This document shows positions 1 to 9,010 of a stretch of DNA of 64,000 nucleotides, in pieces (position 1 is the stretch's first letter; every line of letters begins with the position of its first letter). The notes below the pieces were generated by a model. The model worked only from the letters and a program-made list of their open reading frames with translations, did not search any database and was not told the DNA's origin. The position numbers and the translations under genes are program-made. The DNA comes from Mycobacterium sp. IS-1742 (GTDB lineage Bacteria; Actinomycetota; Actinomycetes; Mycobacteriales; Mycobacteriaceae): positions 28,687-92,686 of the forward strand of contig NZ_LQIV01000016.1 of NCBI RefSeq assembly GCF_001500125.1, given 5' to 3'.

Positions 1-1
1 G

Positions 2-796
2 GTGTCGGTGATCAGCGACGTGCTCGGGGTGCCCGACGCCGACCGCGCCGAGATCCTGGGCTACGGCGAACTCGGCGCGCCCAGCCTCGACATCGGACTG
101 AGCTGGCGGCAGTACCTGCAGGTGCACAGCGGCATCGTCGGGTTCAACGCCTGGCTGGTCAACCACCTCGAGAACCTACGCCGCAACCCCGGCGACGACC
201 TACTGAGCCAGCTCATCTCCGCCACCGAGGACGGGGCGGGTCTGAGCGAACGGGAACTGCAGGCGACGGCCGGGCTGGTGCTCGCCGCCGGGTTCGAGAC
301 CACCGTCAACCTGCTCGGCAACGGCATCAAGATGCTGCTCGACCACCCGGAGCAACTGGCCACACTGCGTGAGCGCCCGGACCTGTGGCCGACCGCCGTC
401 GAGGAGATCCTGCGGCTGGACTCCCCGGTGCAGATGAGTGCACGGGTGGCCAAGAAGGACGTCGAGGTCGCGGGTGTGCCGGTGCGCAGCGGCGAGCTGA
501 TCATCATCCACCTCGCCGGAGCCAACCGCGACCCCAAGGTCTTCGACGATCCGCACCGCTTCGAAATCGAACGCGACAACGCGGGCAAGCACCTGTCGTT
601 CTCCGGGGGCAGGCACTTCTGCCTGGGCGCCGCCCTGGCGCGCGCCGAGGGGGAGGTGGGGCTGCGGGCGTTCTTCGACCGGTTCCCCGACGCCGAACTC
701 GCGGGGGCGGGCCACCGCCGCGACACCCGGGTGCTGCGCGGGTGGTCGACTCTGCCGATCGCGCTCGGAACCGCGCGCGCCGCGCTAGGTTCGTGA
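2..796 (+). CDS. Cytochrome P450, C-terminal part (cut by window edge)
   Basis: Haem-thiolate monooxygenase. About 264 residues are visible and the first third of the usual ~400-residue protein lies outside the window, so the GTG at position 2 need not be the start. The P450 landmarks appear in order: the I-helix oxygen-activating motif AGFETT (visible residues 96-101), the K-helix ExxR as EEILR (134-138), and the haem-binding loop FSGGRHFCLG (200-209) with the axial cysteine at 207. The soluble bacterial class I type is likely, needing an external ferredoxin and reductase, neither of which is seen nearby. Substrate and CYP family cannot be assigned. The following gene starts 2 nt after this stop codon. 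Confidence 0.95.
   Translation: MSVISDVLGVPDADRAEILGYGELGAPSLDIGLSWRQYLQVHSGIVGFNAWLVNHLENLRRNPGDDLLSQLISATEDGAGLSERELQATAGLVLAAGFETTVNLLGNGIKMLLDHPEQLATLRERPDLWPTAVEEILRLDSPVQMSARVAKKDVEVAGVPVRSGELIIIHLAGANRDPKVFDDPHRFEIERDNAGKHLSFSGGRHFCLGAALARAEGEVGLRAFFDRFPDAELAGAGHRRDTRVLRGWSTLPIALGTARAALGS
786..791 (+). promoter_or_regulatory. Putative -10 element TAGGTT for a leaderless transcript
   Basis: TAGGTT lies 6 nt before the GTG at 798, inside the end of the P450 gene. This fits the mycobacterial TANNNT -10 with transcription starting at or next to the start codon. No convincing -35 was identified. Inference from position only. Confidence 0.45.
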
Positions 797-797
797 C

Positions 798-1547
798 GTG
801 GACTTCCGGGCGGCGCTGCTCGAGCAGACCAACGGTTTCGGCGAACTGATCGCGACGGGCGATCCGGCGACGCCGGTGCCCACGTGCGGGGAGTGGACGC
901 TCAAACAGCTGTTCCGCCACGTCGGCCGCGGAAACCGTTGGGCCGCCCAGATCGTCGCCGAACGGCGCCACGAACCCCTCGACCCGCGCGAGGTGCGCGA
1001 CGGCCGGCCCCCCGAGGATCAGGCGGGCGCCCTGGAGTGGCTGCGCGACGGTGCCCGGCTGCTCGTCCACGCGGTCGACGGCGTCGGATCGGGCACCAAG
1101 GTCTGGACCTTCCTCGGCCCGCGTCCGGCCGGCTGGTGGGTGCGCCGTCGGGTGCACGAGGTCGCCGTCCACCGCGCGGACGCGGCCCTGGCGCTCGGCC
1201 AACCGTTCGACGTGCCGCCCGAGCTGGCCGCCGACGCGCTCAGCGAATGGATCGAGTTGGCGGCGGTGCAGGCCGGCCGCCACGGTCTGCCCATCGAGCG
1301 GGGCCTGACGCTCCACCTGCACGCCACCGACGACGTCCTCGGCGGAGTCGGGGAGTGGATGATCACCAGCACCGAAGAGGGCATCGACTGGACCCACGAA
1401 CACGGCAAGGGGGACGTCGTGGTCCGGGGGCCCGTCACCGACCTCCTGCTGGCGGTGACACGGCGTCGCACGTTGGCCGACAGCGGCCTCGAGGCGTTCG
1501 GGAGAACCGATGTCTGGGACCGGTGGTTGGAGAAGACGCCGTTCTGA
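798..1547 (+). CDS. Maleylpyruvate isomerase family protein (mycothiol-dependent type, DinB-like fold)
   Basis: Predicted 249-residue soluble protein of the actinobacterial mycothiol-dependent maleylpyruvate isomerase superfamily. The N-terminal half shows the family signature of Cys-Gly-Glu-Trp, then Leu-x-x-Leu-x-x-His-Val with the putative metal-ligand His near residue 41. The C-terminal half has the SCP-like region ending in an Ala-Phe-Gly-Arg-Thr-Asp stretch. Known members use mycothiol to isomerise or conjugate small electrophiles; most paralogues have unknown substrates. The GTG start is supported by a TAGGTT hexamer 6 nt upstream, suggesting a leaderless mRNA. The gene lies immediately downstream of the P450. 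The family call is firm and the reaction is not. Confidence 0.8.
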   Translation: MDFRAALLEQTNGFGELIATGDPATPVPTCGEWTLKQLFRHVGRGNRWAAQIVAERRHEPLDPREVRDGRPPEDQAGALEWLRDGARLLVHAVDGVGSGTKVWTFLGPRPAGWWVRRRVHEVAVHRADAALALGQPFDVPPELAADALSEWIELAAVQAGRHGLPIERGLTLHLHATDDVLGGVGEWMITSTEEGIDWTHEHGKGDVVVRGPVTDLLLAVTRRRTLADSGLEAFGRTDVWDRWLEKTPF

Positions 1548-1554
1548 AGTGGCG

Positions 1555-1560
1555 TACCTT
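1555..1560 (+). promoter_or_regulatory. Putative -10 element TACCTT, leaderless start
   Basis: TACCTT ends 7 nt before the ATG at 1568, the spacing expected if transcription begins at the start codon. No Shine-Dalgarno sequence is seen in the short gap. Confidence 0.4.
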
Positions 1561-1567
1561 CACGGAC

Positions 1568-1936
1568 ATGACCACATCGGAGATGGCGACCGTGCTCGCG
1601 TGGCACGACGCGCTCAACGACCGCGACGTCGACACGCTGCTCGAACTGTCCAGCGACGACATCGAGATCGGCGACGCCCACGGGGCGGCCCAAGGCCATG
1701 CGGCACTTCGGGATTGGGCACAGGCAGTCGACGTGAACGCCGAACCCGGCCGGATCTACATCCGTGACGGCGTGGTCGTCGTCGAACAGCAGATCACCTC
1801 GGTGACCGGGGAGACCGGAACCGCGGCGGCCGCGTTCCGGGTCGTCCACGACAAGGTGACGTCGGTGTTCCGGCACGGTGACCTGGCGTCCGCACTTGCG
1901 GCGACCGAACTCGACGAAGACGACCTGACCGGCTGA
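1568..1936 (+). CDS. NTF2-like (SnoaL/DUF4440-type) small protein
   Basis: Predicted 122-residue protein with the NTF2-like cone pattern: an N-terminal helix ([21 protein letters not shown]), an aromatic-poor middle, and C-terminal beta strands ending in Phe-Arg-His-Gly-Asp-Leu. Members of this fold are isomerases, dehydratases or binding proteins; no catalytic pair could be assigned here. The ATG at 1568 is chosen over a much longer upstream reading frame because it follows the previous stop and has a leaderless-type -10 at 1555. Its last base is the first base of the rmlA ATG (TGATG overlap), so the two genes are probably translationally coupled. Confidence 0.7.
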   Translation: MTTSEMATVLAWHDALNDRDVDTLLELSSDDIEIGDAHGAAQGHAALRDWAQAVDVNAEPGRIYIRDGVVVVEQQITSVTGETGTAAAAFRVVHDKVTSVFRHGDLASALAATELDEDDLTG

Positions 1937-2799
1937 TGCGGGGGATCATCCTGGCGGGCGGGTCCGGGACCCGGCTGTACCCCATCACGCTCGGGGCGAG
2001 CAAGCAACTGCTGCCCGTGTACGACAAACCGCTCGTCTATTACCCGCTGTCCACGTTGATCATGGCGGGCATCCGCGACATCCAGGTCATCACCACCGCC
2101 GACGACGCCCCCGCGTTCCACCGATTGCTCGGCGACGGTTCGCAATTCGGCGTCAATCTCAGCTACGCCGTCCAGGATCAGCCGGACGGTCTCGCGCAGG
2201 CTTTCGTGATCGGCGCGGACCACATCGGCACCGACTCCGTCGCACTGGTGTTGGGGGACAACATCTTCTACGGCCCCGGCCTCGGCACCGGCCTGCACCG
2301 CTTCCACGACGTCAGCGGTGGCGCGATCTTCGCGTACTGGGTCGCCAACCCGTCGGCGTACGGGGTGGTGGAGTTCGGCGAGGACGGCACCGCGCTGTCG
2401 CTCGAGGAGAAGCCGGCCACCCCGAAATCGCACTACGCGGTTCCCGGGCTGTACTTCTACGACAACGACGTCATCGAGATCGCGCGGTCGCTCGAGAAGT
2501 CCGCGCGCGGTGAATACGAGATCACCGAGATCAATCAGCGCTACCTCGATCAGGGCCGACTGAGCGTGGAGGTCCTCGCGCGCGGCACCGCCTGGCTCGA
2601 CACCGGCACGTTCGACTCGCTGCTCGACGCCAGCGACTACGTCCGCACCATCGAACGCCGTCAGGGCCTGAAGATCTCGGTGCCCGAGGAGGTGGCCTGG
2701 CGCGTGGGGTTCATCGACGACGAGCAGTTGGCCGCCCGCGGGCATCAGTTGCTGAAATCCGGGTACGGCGCGTACCTGCTGGAGTTGCTCGACCGCTGA
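1936..2799 (+). CDS. rmlA: Glucose-1-phosphate thymidylyltransferase
   Basis: RmlA/RfbA joins glucose-1-phosphate and dTTP to make dTDP-glucose, the first step of dTDP-L-rhamnose synthesis. In mycobacteria rhamnose links arabinogalactan to peptidoglycan. The protein has 287 residues, the normal family length. The N-terminal nucleotide-binding motif [11 protein letters not shown] (residues 6-16) is intact, followed by [11 protein letters not shown], the GDNIFYG metal/sugar region, and EEKP (sugar binding). The start overlaps the preceding stop. It matches Rv0334 in the syntenic M. tuberculosis region. Its stop (2797-2799) abuts the stop of the convergent molybdoenzyme gene in a TGATCA palindrome, leaving no room for a separate terminator. 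Confidence 0.95.
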   Translation: MRGIILAGGSGTRLYPITLGASKQLLPVYDKPLVYYPLSTLIMAGIRDIQVITTADDAPAFHRLLGDGSQFGVNLSYAVQDQPDGLAQAFVIGADHIGTDSVALVLGDNIFYGPGLGTGLHRFHDVSGGAIFAYWVANPSAYGVVEFGEDGTALSLEEKPATPKSHYAVPGLYFYDNDVIEIARSLEKSARGEYEITEINQRYLDQGRLSVEVLARGTAWLDTGTFDSLLDASDYVRTIERRQGLKISVPEEVAWRVGFIDDEQLAARGHQLLKSGYGAYLLELLDR

Positions 2800-4902
2800 T
2801 CAGGGCAGCCCGGCGAGCACCTTGTCGAGGGTGACCGGCAGATCCCGCACCCGCACGCCGGTGGCGTTGTGGACGGCGTTGACCACCGCCGCGGCCGATC
2901 CGACGATGCCGATCTCGCCGGCGCCGCGCGAGCCCATCGGGTTGGCGTGTTCGTCGGGTTCGTCGAGCCAGATCGCGTCGATGTCGGCCACGTCGGCGTG
3001 CGCGCTGATGTGGTACGTCGCGAAATCCTGTGTGACGACGTGACCGAACCGCGGGTCGCGCACGCTCTCCTCGTGCAGCGCCATCGACAGACCCATCGTC
3101 ATCCCGCCGATGAGTTGCGAACGCAGCGTGCGGGCGTTGATCGCCCGGCCGATGGAGAAGACGCCCAGCATCCGCGGCACCCGGATCTCGCCGGTGTCCC
3201 GGTTGACCCGCGCCTCGACGAAGTGTGCACCGAAGGACTGCATGGTGAACCGCTCGGATTCCGGGTTCTCGGGCGCCTCGGCCACCGTGGACGCCCCGAT
3301 CGCCGGTGGGTCGCCGTGGTCTCGGCGGAACTGCCGCGCGGTCGCCACGATCGCCCGGCCCCACGAGTTGATGCCCGACGATCCGCCCGCCACCGAGGCG
3401 TCCGGTAACGCGCTGTCGCCGATCTGCAGTTCGACAGCGGCGACGTCGCAGCCCAGCGCGTCGGCGGCGATCTGCGTCAGCGTCGTCCACGTGCCGGTGC
3501 CGATGTCGGCGGCGCCGATCTGCACCAGGTAGCGGCCTTCGTCCGAGTAGGTGATCCTGGCGGTGTTGCCCGGCATCTGCATGGCCGGATAGGTCGCGGA
3601 CGCGACACCCAACCCGACGTACCAGTCACCCGAGATCCGTTGCGCCGGAACCGGATCGCGCGATGACCAGTCGAACCGCTCGGCACCCAGGCGCAGACAT
3701 TCGACGAGGTGGCGTCCCGACCACGGGTTGCCTGTCTCCGGGTCGACGTCGGGGTCGTTGCGCACCCGTAGCTCGATGGGGTCGACGCCACAGGCCACGG
3801 CCAGCTCGTCCATCGCGACCTCGGCGGCGTACGTGCCCGGGCATTCACCCGGGGCGCGGAACCAGAACGGCACCGGCACGTCGAGGGCCGCGAGCCGGTG
3901 CCCCGTGCGCCGGTTGGGCGTCGCGTACATCTTGCGTGACGTGACCGCCGTCTGTTCGGCGTATTCCTTGACCGCAGAAGTCTGTTCGACGACCTCGTGG
4001 ACCAGCGCGGTGAGTTCACCGGTGCGCGTCGCGCCGAGACGGATGCGCTGGATGGTCGGGGTCCGGTACCCGACCAGCGAGAACATCTGCTGCCGGGTCA
4101 GCGCCAGCTTCACCGGCCGCCCGCCGCTGCGCTGCGCGGCCAACAACGCCAGGACGTCGTGGGCGTGGGGCGCCCCCTTGGAGCCGAAGCCGCCGCCCAC
4201 ATGCGGGGCGATGATGCGCAACTGGTCGGGTTCGAGGCCGAAGATCGGGGCCAGCGCCTTGCGCGCCGCGTGCACCCCCTGCGTGGAGTCGTACATCGTC
4301 ACCGAGGTCCGACCGTCCTCGGTGGTCCACACCGCGATGCAGGCGTGCGGTTCCATCGGGTTGTTGTGCTCGAGCGGTGTGGAATAGGTCTGGTCGACGG
4401 TGATCTCGGCCGATGCCAGCGCCGCGTCGACGTCACCGTCGTCGGTGTCCGACGGATATCCCGCGTTGACCTCCTCGGGCGTGTACAGGCCGGGGTGGTC
4501 GACGGTCAGTTCCACGTCGTGCGGTTCCTCGGTGTACGTCACACGCACGAGACCCGCTGCGTGCCGGGCGATCTCGGCGGTCTCCGCGACGACACCGCCG
4601 ATGATCTGACCGCGGAAGTGGACCCGGTCGTCCTGCAGGATCGACAGTTCGCCGTCGGACGTGTCGGCGAGCTCCGGGGCGTCGAACACCGTCAGCACGT
4701 CGAGTACGCCCTCGACCTGCCGGGCGGCGTCGACGTCGACGGCCGTGACCTGTCCCCGCGCGACGGTCGACTGGACCGGATGGAGGTAGGCCGGGTCAGC
4801 GACGCGCTGTTCGAATGCGTACGGGGCGGCACCGGTGACCTTGGCGCGGCCGTCCAGCCGCGCCAGCGGCGCACCGATCGCCCGCGGGTCGAGCAGCGTC
4901 AT
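2800..4902 (-). CDS. Molybdopterin-binding subunit of xanthine-oxidase-family hydroxylase (PaoC/YagR-like)
   Basis: Large catalytic subunit of a three-gene molybdenum hydroxylase. The 700-residue protein shows aldehyde oxidase/xanthine dehydrogenase a/b-hammerhead and Mo-cofactor domains. GGGFGSKG lies near the first Moco contact, and a RAPGECPGTYAAE loop contacts the Mo site. The C-terminal SRGAGEIGIVG holds the conserved catalytic glutamate. The active-site loop is not the AYxCSFR loop of form I CO dehydrogenase, so this is more likely an aldehyde or heteroaromatic oxidoreductase of the PaoABC type. Its start overlaps the stop of the FAD-subunit gene (ATGA), so the order of transcription is 2Fe-2S, FAD, Mo subunit. 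Substrate unknown. No XdhC-like maturation gene lies beside it. Confidence 0.9.
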   Translation of the reverse strand: MTLLDPRAIGAPLARLDGRAKVTGAAPYAFEQRVADPAYLHPVQSTVARGQVTAVDVDAARQVEGVLDVLTVFDAPELADTSDGELSILQDDRVHFRGQIIGGVVAETAEIARHAAGLVRVTYTEEPHDVELTVDHPGLYTPEEVNAGYPSDTDDGDVDAALASAEITVDQTYSTPLEHNNPMEPHACIAVWTTEDGRTSVTMYDSTQGVHAARKALAPIFGLEPDQLRIIAPHVGGGFGSKGAPHAHDVLALLAAQRSGGRPVKLALTRQQMFSLVGYRTPTIQRIRLGATRTGELTALVHEVVEQTSAVKEYAEQTAVTSRKMYATPNRRTGHRLAALDVPVPFWFRAPGECPGTYAAEVAMDELAVACGVDPIELRVRNDPDVDPETGNPWSGRHLVECLRLGAERFDWSSRDPVPAQRISGDWYVGLGVASATYPAMQMPGNTARITYSDEGRYLVQIGAADIGTGTWTTLTQIAADALGCDVAAVELQIGDSALPDASVAGGSSGINSWGRAIVATARQFRRDHGDPPAIGASTVAEAPENPESERFTMQSFGAHFVEARVNRDTGEIRVPRMLGVFSIGRAINARTLRSQLIGGMTMGLSMALHEESVRDPRFGHVVTQDFATYHISAHADVADIDAIWLDEPDEHANPMGSRGAGEIGIVGSAAAVVNAVHNATGVRVRDLPVTLDKVLAGLP

Positions 4903-5891
4903 CGGCGTCCCCGATCGGTCAGTGCGCGCAGTTCGGCGATCAGGGTGCGGCGGGTCAGCGTCACCTTGAATTCGTTGCCCGGCTGCGGGTCCGCGGCCGA
5001 GAGTTCCGCGTCGGCGGCGGCCGCGAACGTCTCCTCGGTGGCGGGCGCACCGACCAGAATCTCCTGGGCGCGGTGAGCGCGCCAGGGTTTGTGCGCGACG
5101 CCGCCCAAAGCGATTCGCGCCGAGACGATGTCGTTCCCGTCGAGGCTCAGTTCCGCAGCGACAGAGACCAGCGCGAACGCGAACGAGGCCCGGTCGCGCA
5201 CCTTGCGGTAGTCCGACACCGCACCGGGAGGGGGTGTGGGCAGTTCCACCGCGGTGATGAGTTCGCCGTGGCGCAGCACGGTGTCGCGGTGCGGTTCGTC
5301 GCCGGGCAGGCGGTAGAACTCGTCGACGGGGATGCGGCGCTCACCGTCGGAGCCTTCGATGACCACCACGCCGTCCAGCGCGCTCATCGCGACCGCCATG
5401 TCCGACGGATGCACGGCGATGCACTGTGGCGATGCGCCGAGGATCGCGTGATAGCGCACATAGCCGCCGATCGCCGAGCAGCCGCTGCCCGGTTGGCGCT
5501 TGTTGCACGGTGTGGTGACGTCCTGGAAGTACACACAACGCGTGCGCTGCAACAGGTTTCCCGCAGTGGTGGCCGCGTTGCGCAACTGACCCGACGCCGC
5601 CGAGAGCAGCGCCCGCGACAAGCCGGGATAGCGCGACCGGATCACCGGGTGCGCGGCGAGGTCGCTGTTGCGGACGGTCGCGCCGATGCGCACCCCGCCG
5701 TCGTCGGTGGCCGTCACGTCGTCGAGCGCGAGCCGACTCACGTCGACGAGCAGATCGGGGGTGGCGACCCCGAGTTTCATGTGGTCGACGAGGTTGGTGC
5801 CGCCGGCGAGGTAGGCGGCGTCCGGGTGGGCGGTCAGCGTCGCCACCGCGTCGGCCGGGCTCTCGGCGAGGTGGTAGTCGAAGGCCCTCAT
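4899..5891 (-). CDS. FAD-binding subunit of molybdenum hydroxylase, with PaoB-type Fe-S insertion
   Basis: Medium subunit (330 residues) carrying electrons between the Fe-S clusters and the acceptor. LAGGTNLVDHMKLG (residues 28-41) is the FAD pyrophosphate loop of the vanillyl-alcohol-oxidase fold, and a CO_deh_flav_C-like C-terminal region follows. Cysteines at 119, 129 and 138 lie in an insertion reading RCVYFQDV...PCNK...GSGCSA. PaoB/YagS proteins bind an extra 4Fe-4S cluster here; CoxM-type subunits lack it. The start at 5891 is chosen because the ATG overlaps the upstream TGA by 4 nt; a longer frame to 6098 lies within the neighbouring gene. Confident family call. Confidence 0.9.
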   Translation of the reverse strand: MRAFDYHLAESPADAVATLTAHPDAAYLAGGTNLVDHMKLGVATPDLLVDVSRLALDDVTATDDGGVRIGATVRNSDLAAHPVIRSRYPGLSRALLSAASGQLRNAATTAGNLLQRTRCVYFQDVTTPCNKRQPGSGCSAIGGYVRYHAILGASPQCIAVHPSDMAVAMSALDGVVVIEGSDGERRIPVDEFYRLPGDEPHRDTVLRHGELITAVELPTPPPGAVSDYRKVRDRASFAFALVSVAAELSLDGNDIVSARIALGGVAHKPWRAHRAQEILVGAPATEETFAAAADAELSAADPQPGNEFKVTLTRRTLIAELRALTDRGRR

Positions 5892-6409
5892 TGAACGGAA
5901 GCCCGCTCGATGGCGGCGACGATGTTCGGGTACGCCGCGCAGCGGCACAGGTTGCCGCTCATCCGCTCCCGGATCTCGTCGGCGGTCAGTTCCGGTGGTG
6001 CCTCGAGATCGTCGGAGACGACGCTCGGCGCGCCGGCCTTGACCTCGTCGAGCATCCCTACCGCAGAACAGATCTGACCCGGTGTGCAGTACCCGCACTG
6101 GAAACCGTCCGTGTCGTGGAAGGCCTGCGCGACGGGATGCAGGTCCGCACCGTCACCGAGGCCGGCGGCGGTGGTGATGCTCGCGCCGTCGGCGGCGACG
6201 GCAAAGGTCAGGCAGGTGGTCACCCGGCGGCCGTCGCGCAGCACGGTGCACGATCCGCACTGGCCGTGGTCACACCCCTTCTTGGGGGCAGTCACCCCGA
6301 GGTGTTCACGCAGCGCGTCGAGCAGGGTCACGCGGTTGTCGAGGTGCAGTGTGCGCTGCTGCCCGTCGACCTCGAGGGTCACTTCACGATGACCGGTGGG
6401 CTGGGCCAT
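5888..6409 (-). CDS. 2Fe-2S subunit of molybdenum hydroxylase
   Basis: Small subunit (173 residues) with two 2Fe-2S clusters. The plant-ferredoxin-type cluster is held by Cys46, Cys51, Cys54 and Cys66 (KGCDHGQCGSC...TTC). The helical C-terminal cluster is held by Cys105, Cys108, Cys155 and Cys157 (QCGYCTPG and LCRC). E. coli PaoA is exported by Tat, but no twin-arginine signal is visible here, so the enzyme is probably cytoplasmic. It is the first gene of a tightly overlapping operon with the FAD and Mo subunits. Confidence 0.92.
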   Translation of the reverse strand: MAQPTGHREVTLEVDGQQRTLHLDNRVTLLDALREHLGVTAPKKGCDHGQCGSCTVLRDGRRVTTCLTFAVAADGASITTAAGLGDGADLHPVAQAFHDTDGFQCGYCTPGQICSAVGMLDEVKAGAPSVVSDDLEAPPELTADEIRERMSGNLCRCAAYPNIVAAIERASVQ

Positions 6410-6448
6410 GGCGCGGGGGTACCCCTGGGCCTCACCGCGAAACGTGAG

Positions 6449-7681
6449 CTAGTGGCGGTTCGCCCGCGGCGTCGCCAGCACGGCCGCGATGCCCGTCGTC
6501 AGCGGGACCGACAGCGCCAACGCGATCCCGCCGACCGCCGACCGCGCGATCTCGATGGCGACGCTCTCACTGGTCAGCACGTCGACCAGCGAGCGGTTGG
6601 CCACGCTGAACAACAGCAGCAGCGGCAACGCGCTACCGGCGTAGGCGAGCACGAGCGTGTACACCGTGCTGGCGATGTGGTCGCGGCCCACCCGCATCGC
6701 GCCGACGAACACCGCCCGCCGCGAAGTGCCCTCCAGTTCGGCGAGTTCGAACGCCGTCGACGCCTGGGTGACCGTCACGTCGTTGAGCACACCGAGCGAC
6801 CCGATGATGAACCCGGCCAGCAGCAGACCCGTGATCGACACGTTGCCCAGGTACGCGGCGACCTCGTTGTTCTGATCCTCCGACAGCCCGGTGAGGTGGG
6901 CGATTTCGATTGCGCCCCAGGACAGGACGGCCGCCAGCAGCAGCGAGGTCAGGGTGCCGAGCAGGGCCGCGCTGGTGCGCAGGCTGACACCGTGCGCGAG
7001 ATAGATGACGGCGTAGAGGATCACCGCGGACGCCACCAGCGCGACCGGGACGGCCGACGCGCCGTCGCGCAGGGCGGGAAGCAGGAACACCACCAGCACC
7101 GCGAACGCCACCACGATGCCCACCAGCGCACGCAGACCCCGCCAGCGCGCGACCGCCACGACCACGACCGCGAAGGCGGCGGCCAGCGCTGCCAGCGGCC
7201 ATCCCCGGGCGTAGTCGTAGAACGTGTAGCTGGTGGCGCCGCCCTGGCCCACCTGGCGGCTGAGCCGGATGTCGTCGCCCGCGGCCAACTGCGGTTGGCC
7301 GGGCCCGCCGCTGAACTCCAGCAGTGTGTTCGCGCCCTTGTTGGGCCCGGAATCGATCGCGACGAGCACCTGGACGCACTGCGACCCGTCTGCCGGTGCG
7401 GAGATCGGGTCGGCGGTGAGCACCTGACCCGCCGACGGGCTGCCGCACGACGAAAGGCTGGTGGCACGCACCTGCCCGGCCTCCGTCGTCACCGCACCAC
7501 CCTCGGCGTTCTGGAACGGCAGCGGGATGTCGGCCTTCTGCTGGCTCGGCCACAGCAGCACCGCGCCGATCGCCACCACGACACCGATCAGCACCAGCAG
7601 TCCGACGACGATCCTGGCGGCGAGCGGGCCGAGCGGCGACGGGCCGCTCAGCGAGTGGGAATGGGCGTGCGAGTGGGTCAC
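6449..7681 (-). CDS. YibE/F family multi-pass membrane protein with His-rich N-terminus
   Basis: 410-residue YibE/F-family protein. The order is a His/Ser-rich cytoplasmic N-terminus (HSHAHSHS within residues 3-10), one transmembrane helix, an extracytoplasmic domain of about 110 residues with Cys-x-x residues (LSSCGS...SQCVQ), then about seven hydrophobic helices. The function of the family is not established; transport is often suggested. The His cluster could bind metal, but this is inference. The GTG start lies 3 nt downstream of the aminotransferase stop, so the two genes are probably co-transcribed. Confidence 0.8.
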   Translation of the reverse strand: MTHSHAHSHSLSGPSPLGPLAARIVVGLLVLIGVVVAIGAVLLWPSQQKADIPLPFQNAEGGAVTTEAGQVRATSLSSCGSPSAGQVLTADPISAPADGSQCVQVLVAIDSGPNKGANTLLEFSGGPGQPQLAAGDDIRLSRQVGQGGATSYTFYDYARGWPLAALAAAFAVVVVAVARWRGLRALVGIVVAFAVLVVFLLPALRDGASAVPVALVASAVILYAVIYLAHGVSLRTSAALLGTLTSLLLAAVLSWGAIEIAHLTGLSEDQNNEVAAYLGNVSITGLLLAGFIIGSLGVLNDVTVTQASTAFELAELEGTSRRAVFVGAMRVGRDHIASTVYTLVLAYAGSALPLLLLFSVANRSLVDVLTSESVAIEIARSAVGGIALALSVPLTTGIAAVLATPRANRH

Positions 7682-7684
7682 CCG

Positions 7685-8983
7685 CTACTGCCGGTAGCTG
7701 ACCAGGAAGTTGCCGAGCCGGTCGATCGCGGCGGCCAGGTCACGTGCCCACGGCAGGGTCACGATGCGCAGGTGATCCGGTGTGGCCCAGTTGAACCCGG
7801 TGCCCTGGGTGACCAGGATCTTCTCCTGCAGCAGCAGGTCGAGAACCAGTTGTTCGTCGTCGTGGATGTCGTAGACCTCGGGATCCAGCCGCGGGAACGC
7901 GTACAGCGCACCCTGCGGTTTGACGCACGAGACGCCGGGGATCTCGTTGAGCTTCTCCCACGCCACGTCGCGTTGTTCGAGCAGCCGCCCGCCGGGCAGC
8001 ACCAGATCGTCGATGCTCTGGTGACCGCCGAGCGCAACCTGAATGGCGTGCTGCGCAGGCACATTCGGGCACAGCCGCATATTGGCCAGCAGGCTGATGC
8101 CCTCGATGAAACTGCTCGCGTGTTCCTTGGGTCCGGTGATGACCAGCCAGCCCGAGCGGTAGCCCGCCACCCGGTAGGCCTTCGACAGCCCGTTGAACGT
8201 CAACGTGAGCACGTCGGGCGCGACCGAGGCCATCGCGATGTGCTTGGCGTCGTCGTAGAGGATCTTGTCGTAGATCTCGTCGGCGAGCAGCAGCAGCTGG
8301 TGCTTGCGCGCCAGCTCGGCGATCTGCTCCAGGACCTCGCGGCTGTACACCGCGCCGGTCGGGTTGTTCGGGTTGATGACGACCAGCGCCTTGGTGCGGT
8401 CGGTGATCTTCGACTCGAGGTCGGCGATGTCGGGCTGCCACCCCTGCGTCTCGTCGCACAGGTAGTGCACGGGGGTGCCGCCCGCCAGCGAGCACGACGC
8501 CGTCCACAGCGGATAGTCCGGGGCGGGGATCAGCACCTGATCGCCGTTGTCCAGCAGCGCCTGCAGCGTCATCGTGATCAGCTCGGACACGCCGTTGCCC
8601 AGGTAGACGTCGTCGATGTCGAAGCGCGGGAAACCGTCGACCAGCTCGTAGCGGGTGAACACCGCACGCCGGGCGCTCACGATGCCCTTGGAGTCGGAGT
8701 AGCCCTGGGCGGTCGGCAGCGCCGCGATCATGTCGCGCATGATCACGTCGGGCGCCTCGAAGCCGAACGGCGCCGGGTTGCCGATGTTGAGCTTGAGGAT
8801 GCGGTGGCCCTCGGCCTCCAGTCGCGTTGCGTGCTCGTGTACCGGGCCGCGGATCTCGTAGAGGACGTCCTGCAGTTTCGACGACTGCGTGAACGTGCGG
8901 GTCCGCTGCTGATGGCCCTGGGCGTGCCAGGTCGCGGGCGTCTGGGGCATGGTCACGTCGTCCATGGTGGCATTGCCGTCCAC
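7685..8983 (-). CDS. aspC: PLP-dependent aminotransferase (AspC/AlaA-like, Rv0337c family)
   Basis: Fold-type I aminotransferase of the alanine/aspartate group. The 432-residue protein has RHxIL-type N-terminal contacts (GHRILKLNIGNPAPFGF), an NPNNPTGAVYS motif around the PLP-phosphate region, DEIYDKI with the PLP-ring Asp, and SKAYRVAGYRSGW with the Schiff-base lysine in the expected Ser-Lys context. Orthologues next to etfD in mycobacteria are annotated aspC; the preferred amino acid is not certain and alanine is possible. The GTG at 8983 gives the longest frame. ATG at 8965 is an alternative, as the first residues are poorly conserved. Confidence 0.88.
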   Translation of the reverse strand: MDGNATMDDVTMPQTPATWHAQGHQQRTRTFTQSSKLQDVLYEIRGPVHEHATRLEAEGHRILKLNIGNPAPFGFEAPDVIMRDMIAALPTAQGYSDSKGIVSARRAVFTRYELVDGFPRFDIDDVYLGNGVSELITMTLQALLDNGDQVLIPAPDYPLWTASCSLAGGTPVHYLCDETQGWQPDIADLESKITDRTKALVVINPNNPTGAVYSREVLEQIAELARKHQLLLLADEIYDKILYDDAKHIAMASVAPDVLTLTFNGLSKAYRVAGYRSGWLVITGPKEHASSFIEGISLLANMRLCPNVPAQHAIQVALGGHQSIDDLVLPGGRLLEQRDVAWEKLNEIPGVSCVKPQGALYAFPRLDPEVYDIHDDEQLVLDLLLQEKILVTQGTGFNWATPDHLRIVTLPWARDLAAAIDRLGNFLVSYRQ

Positions 8984-9010
8984 TCATTTAGAAATTCGTG
9001 CAGGCTGCGG

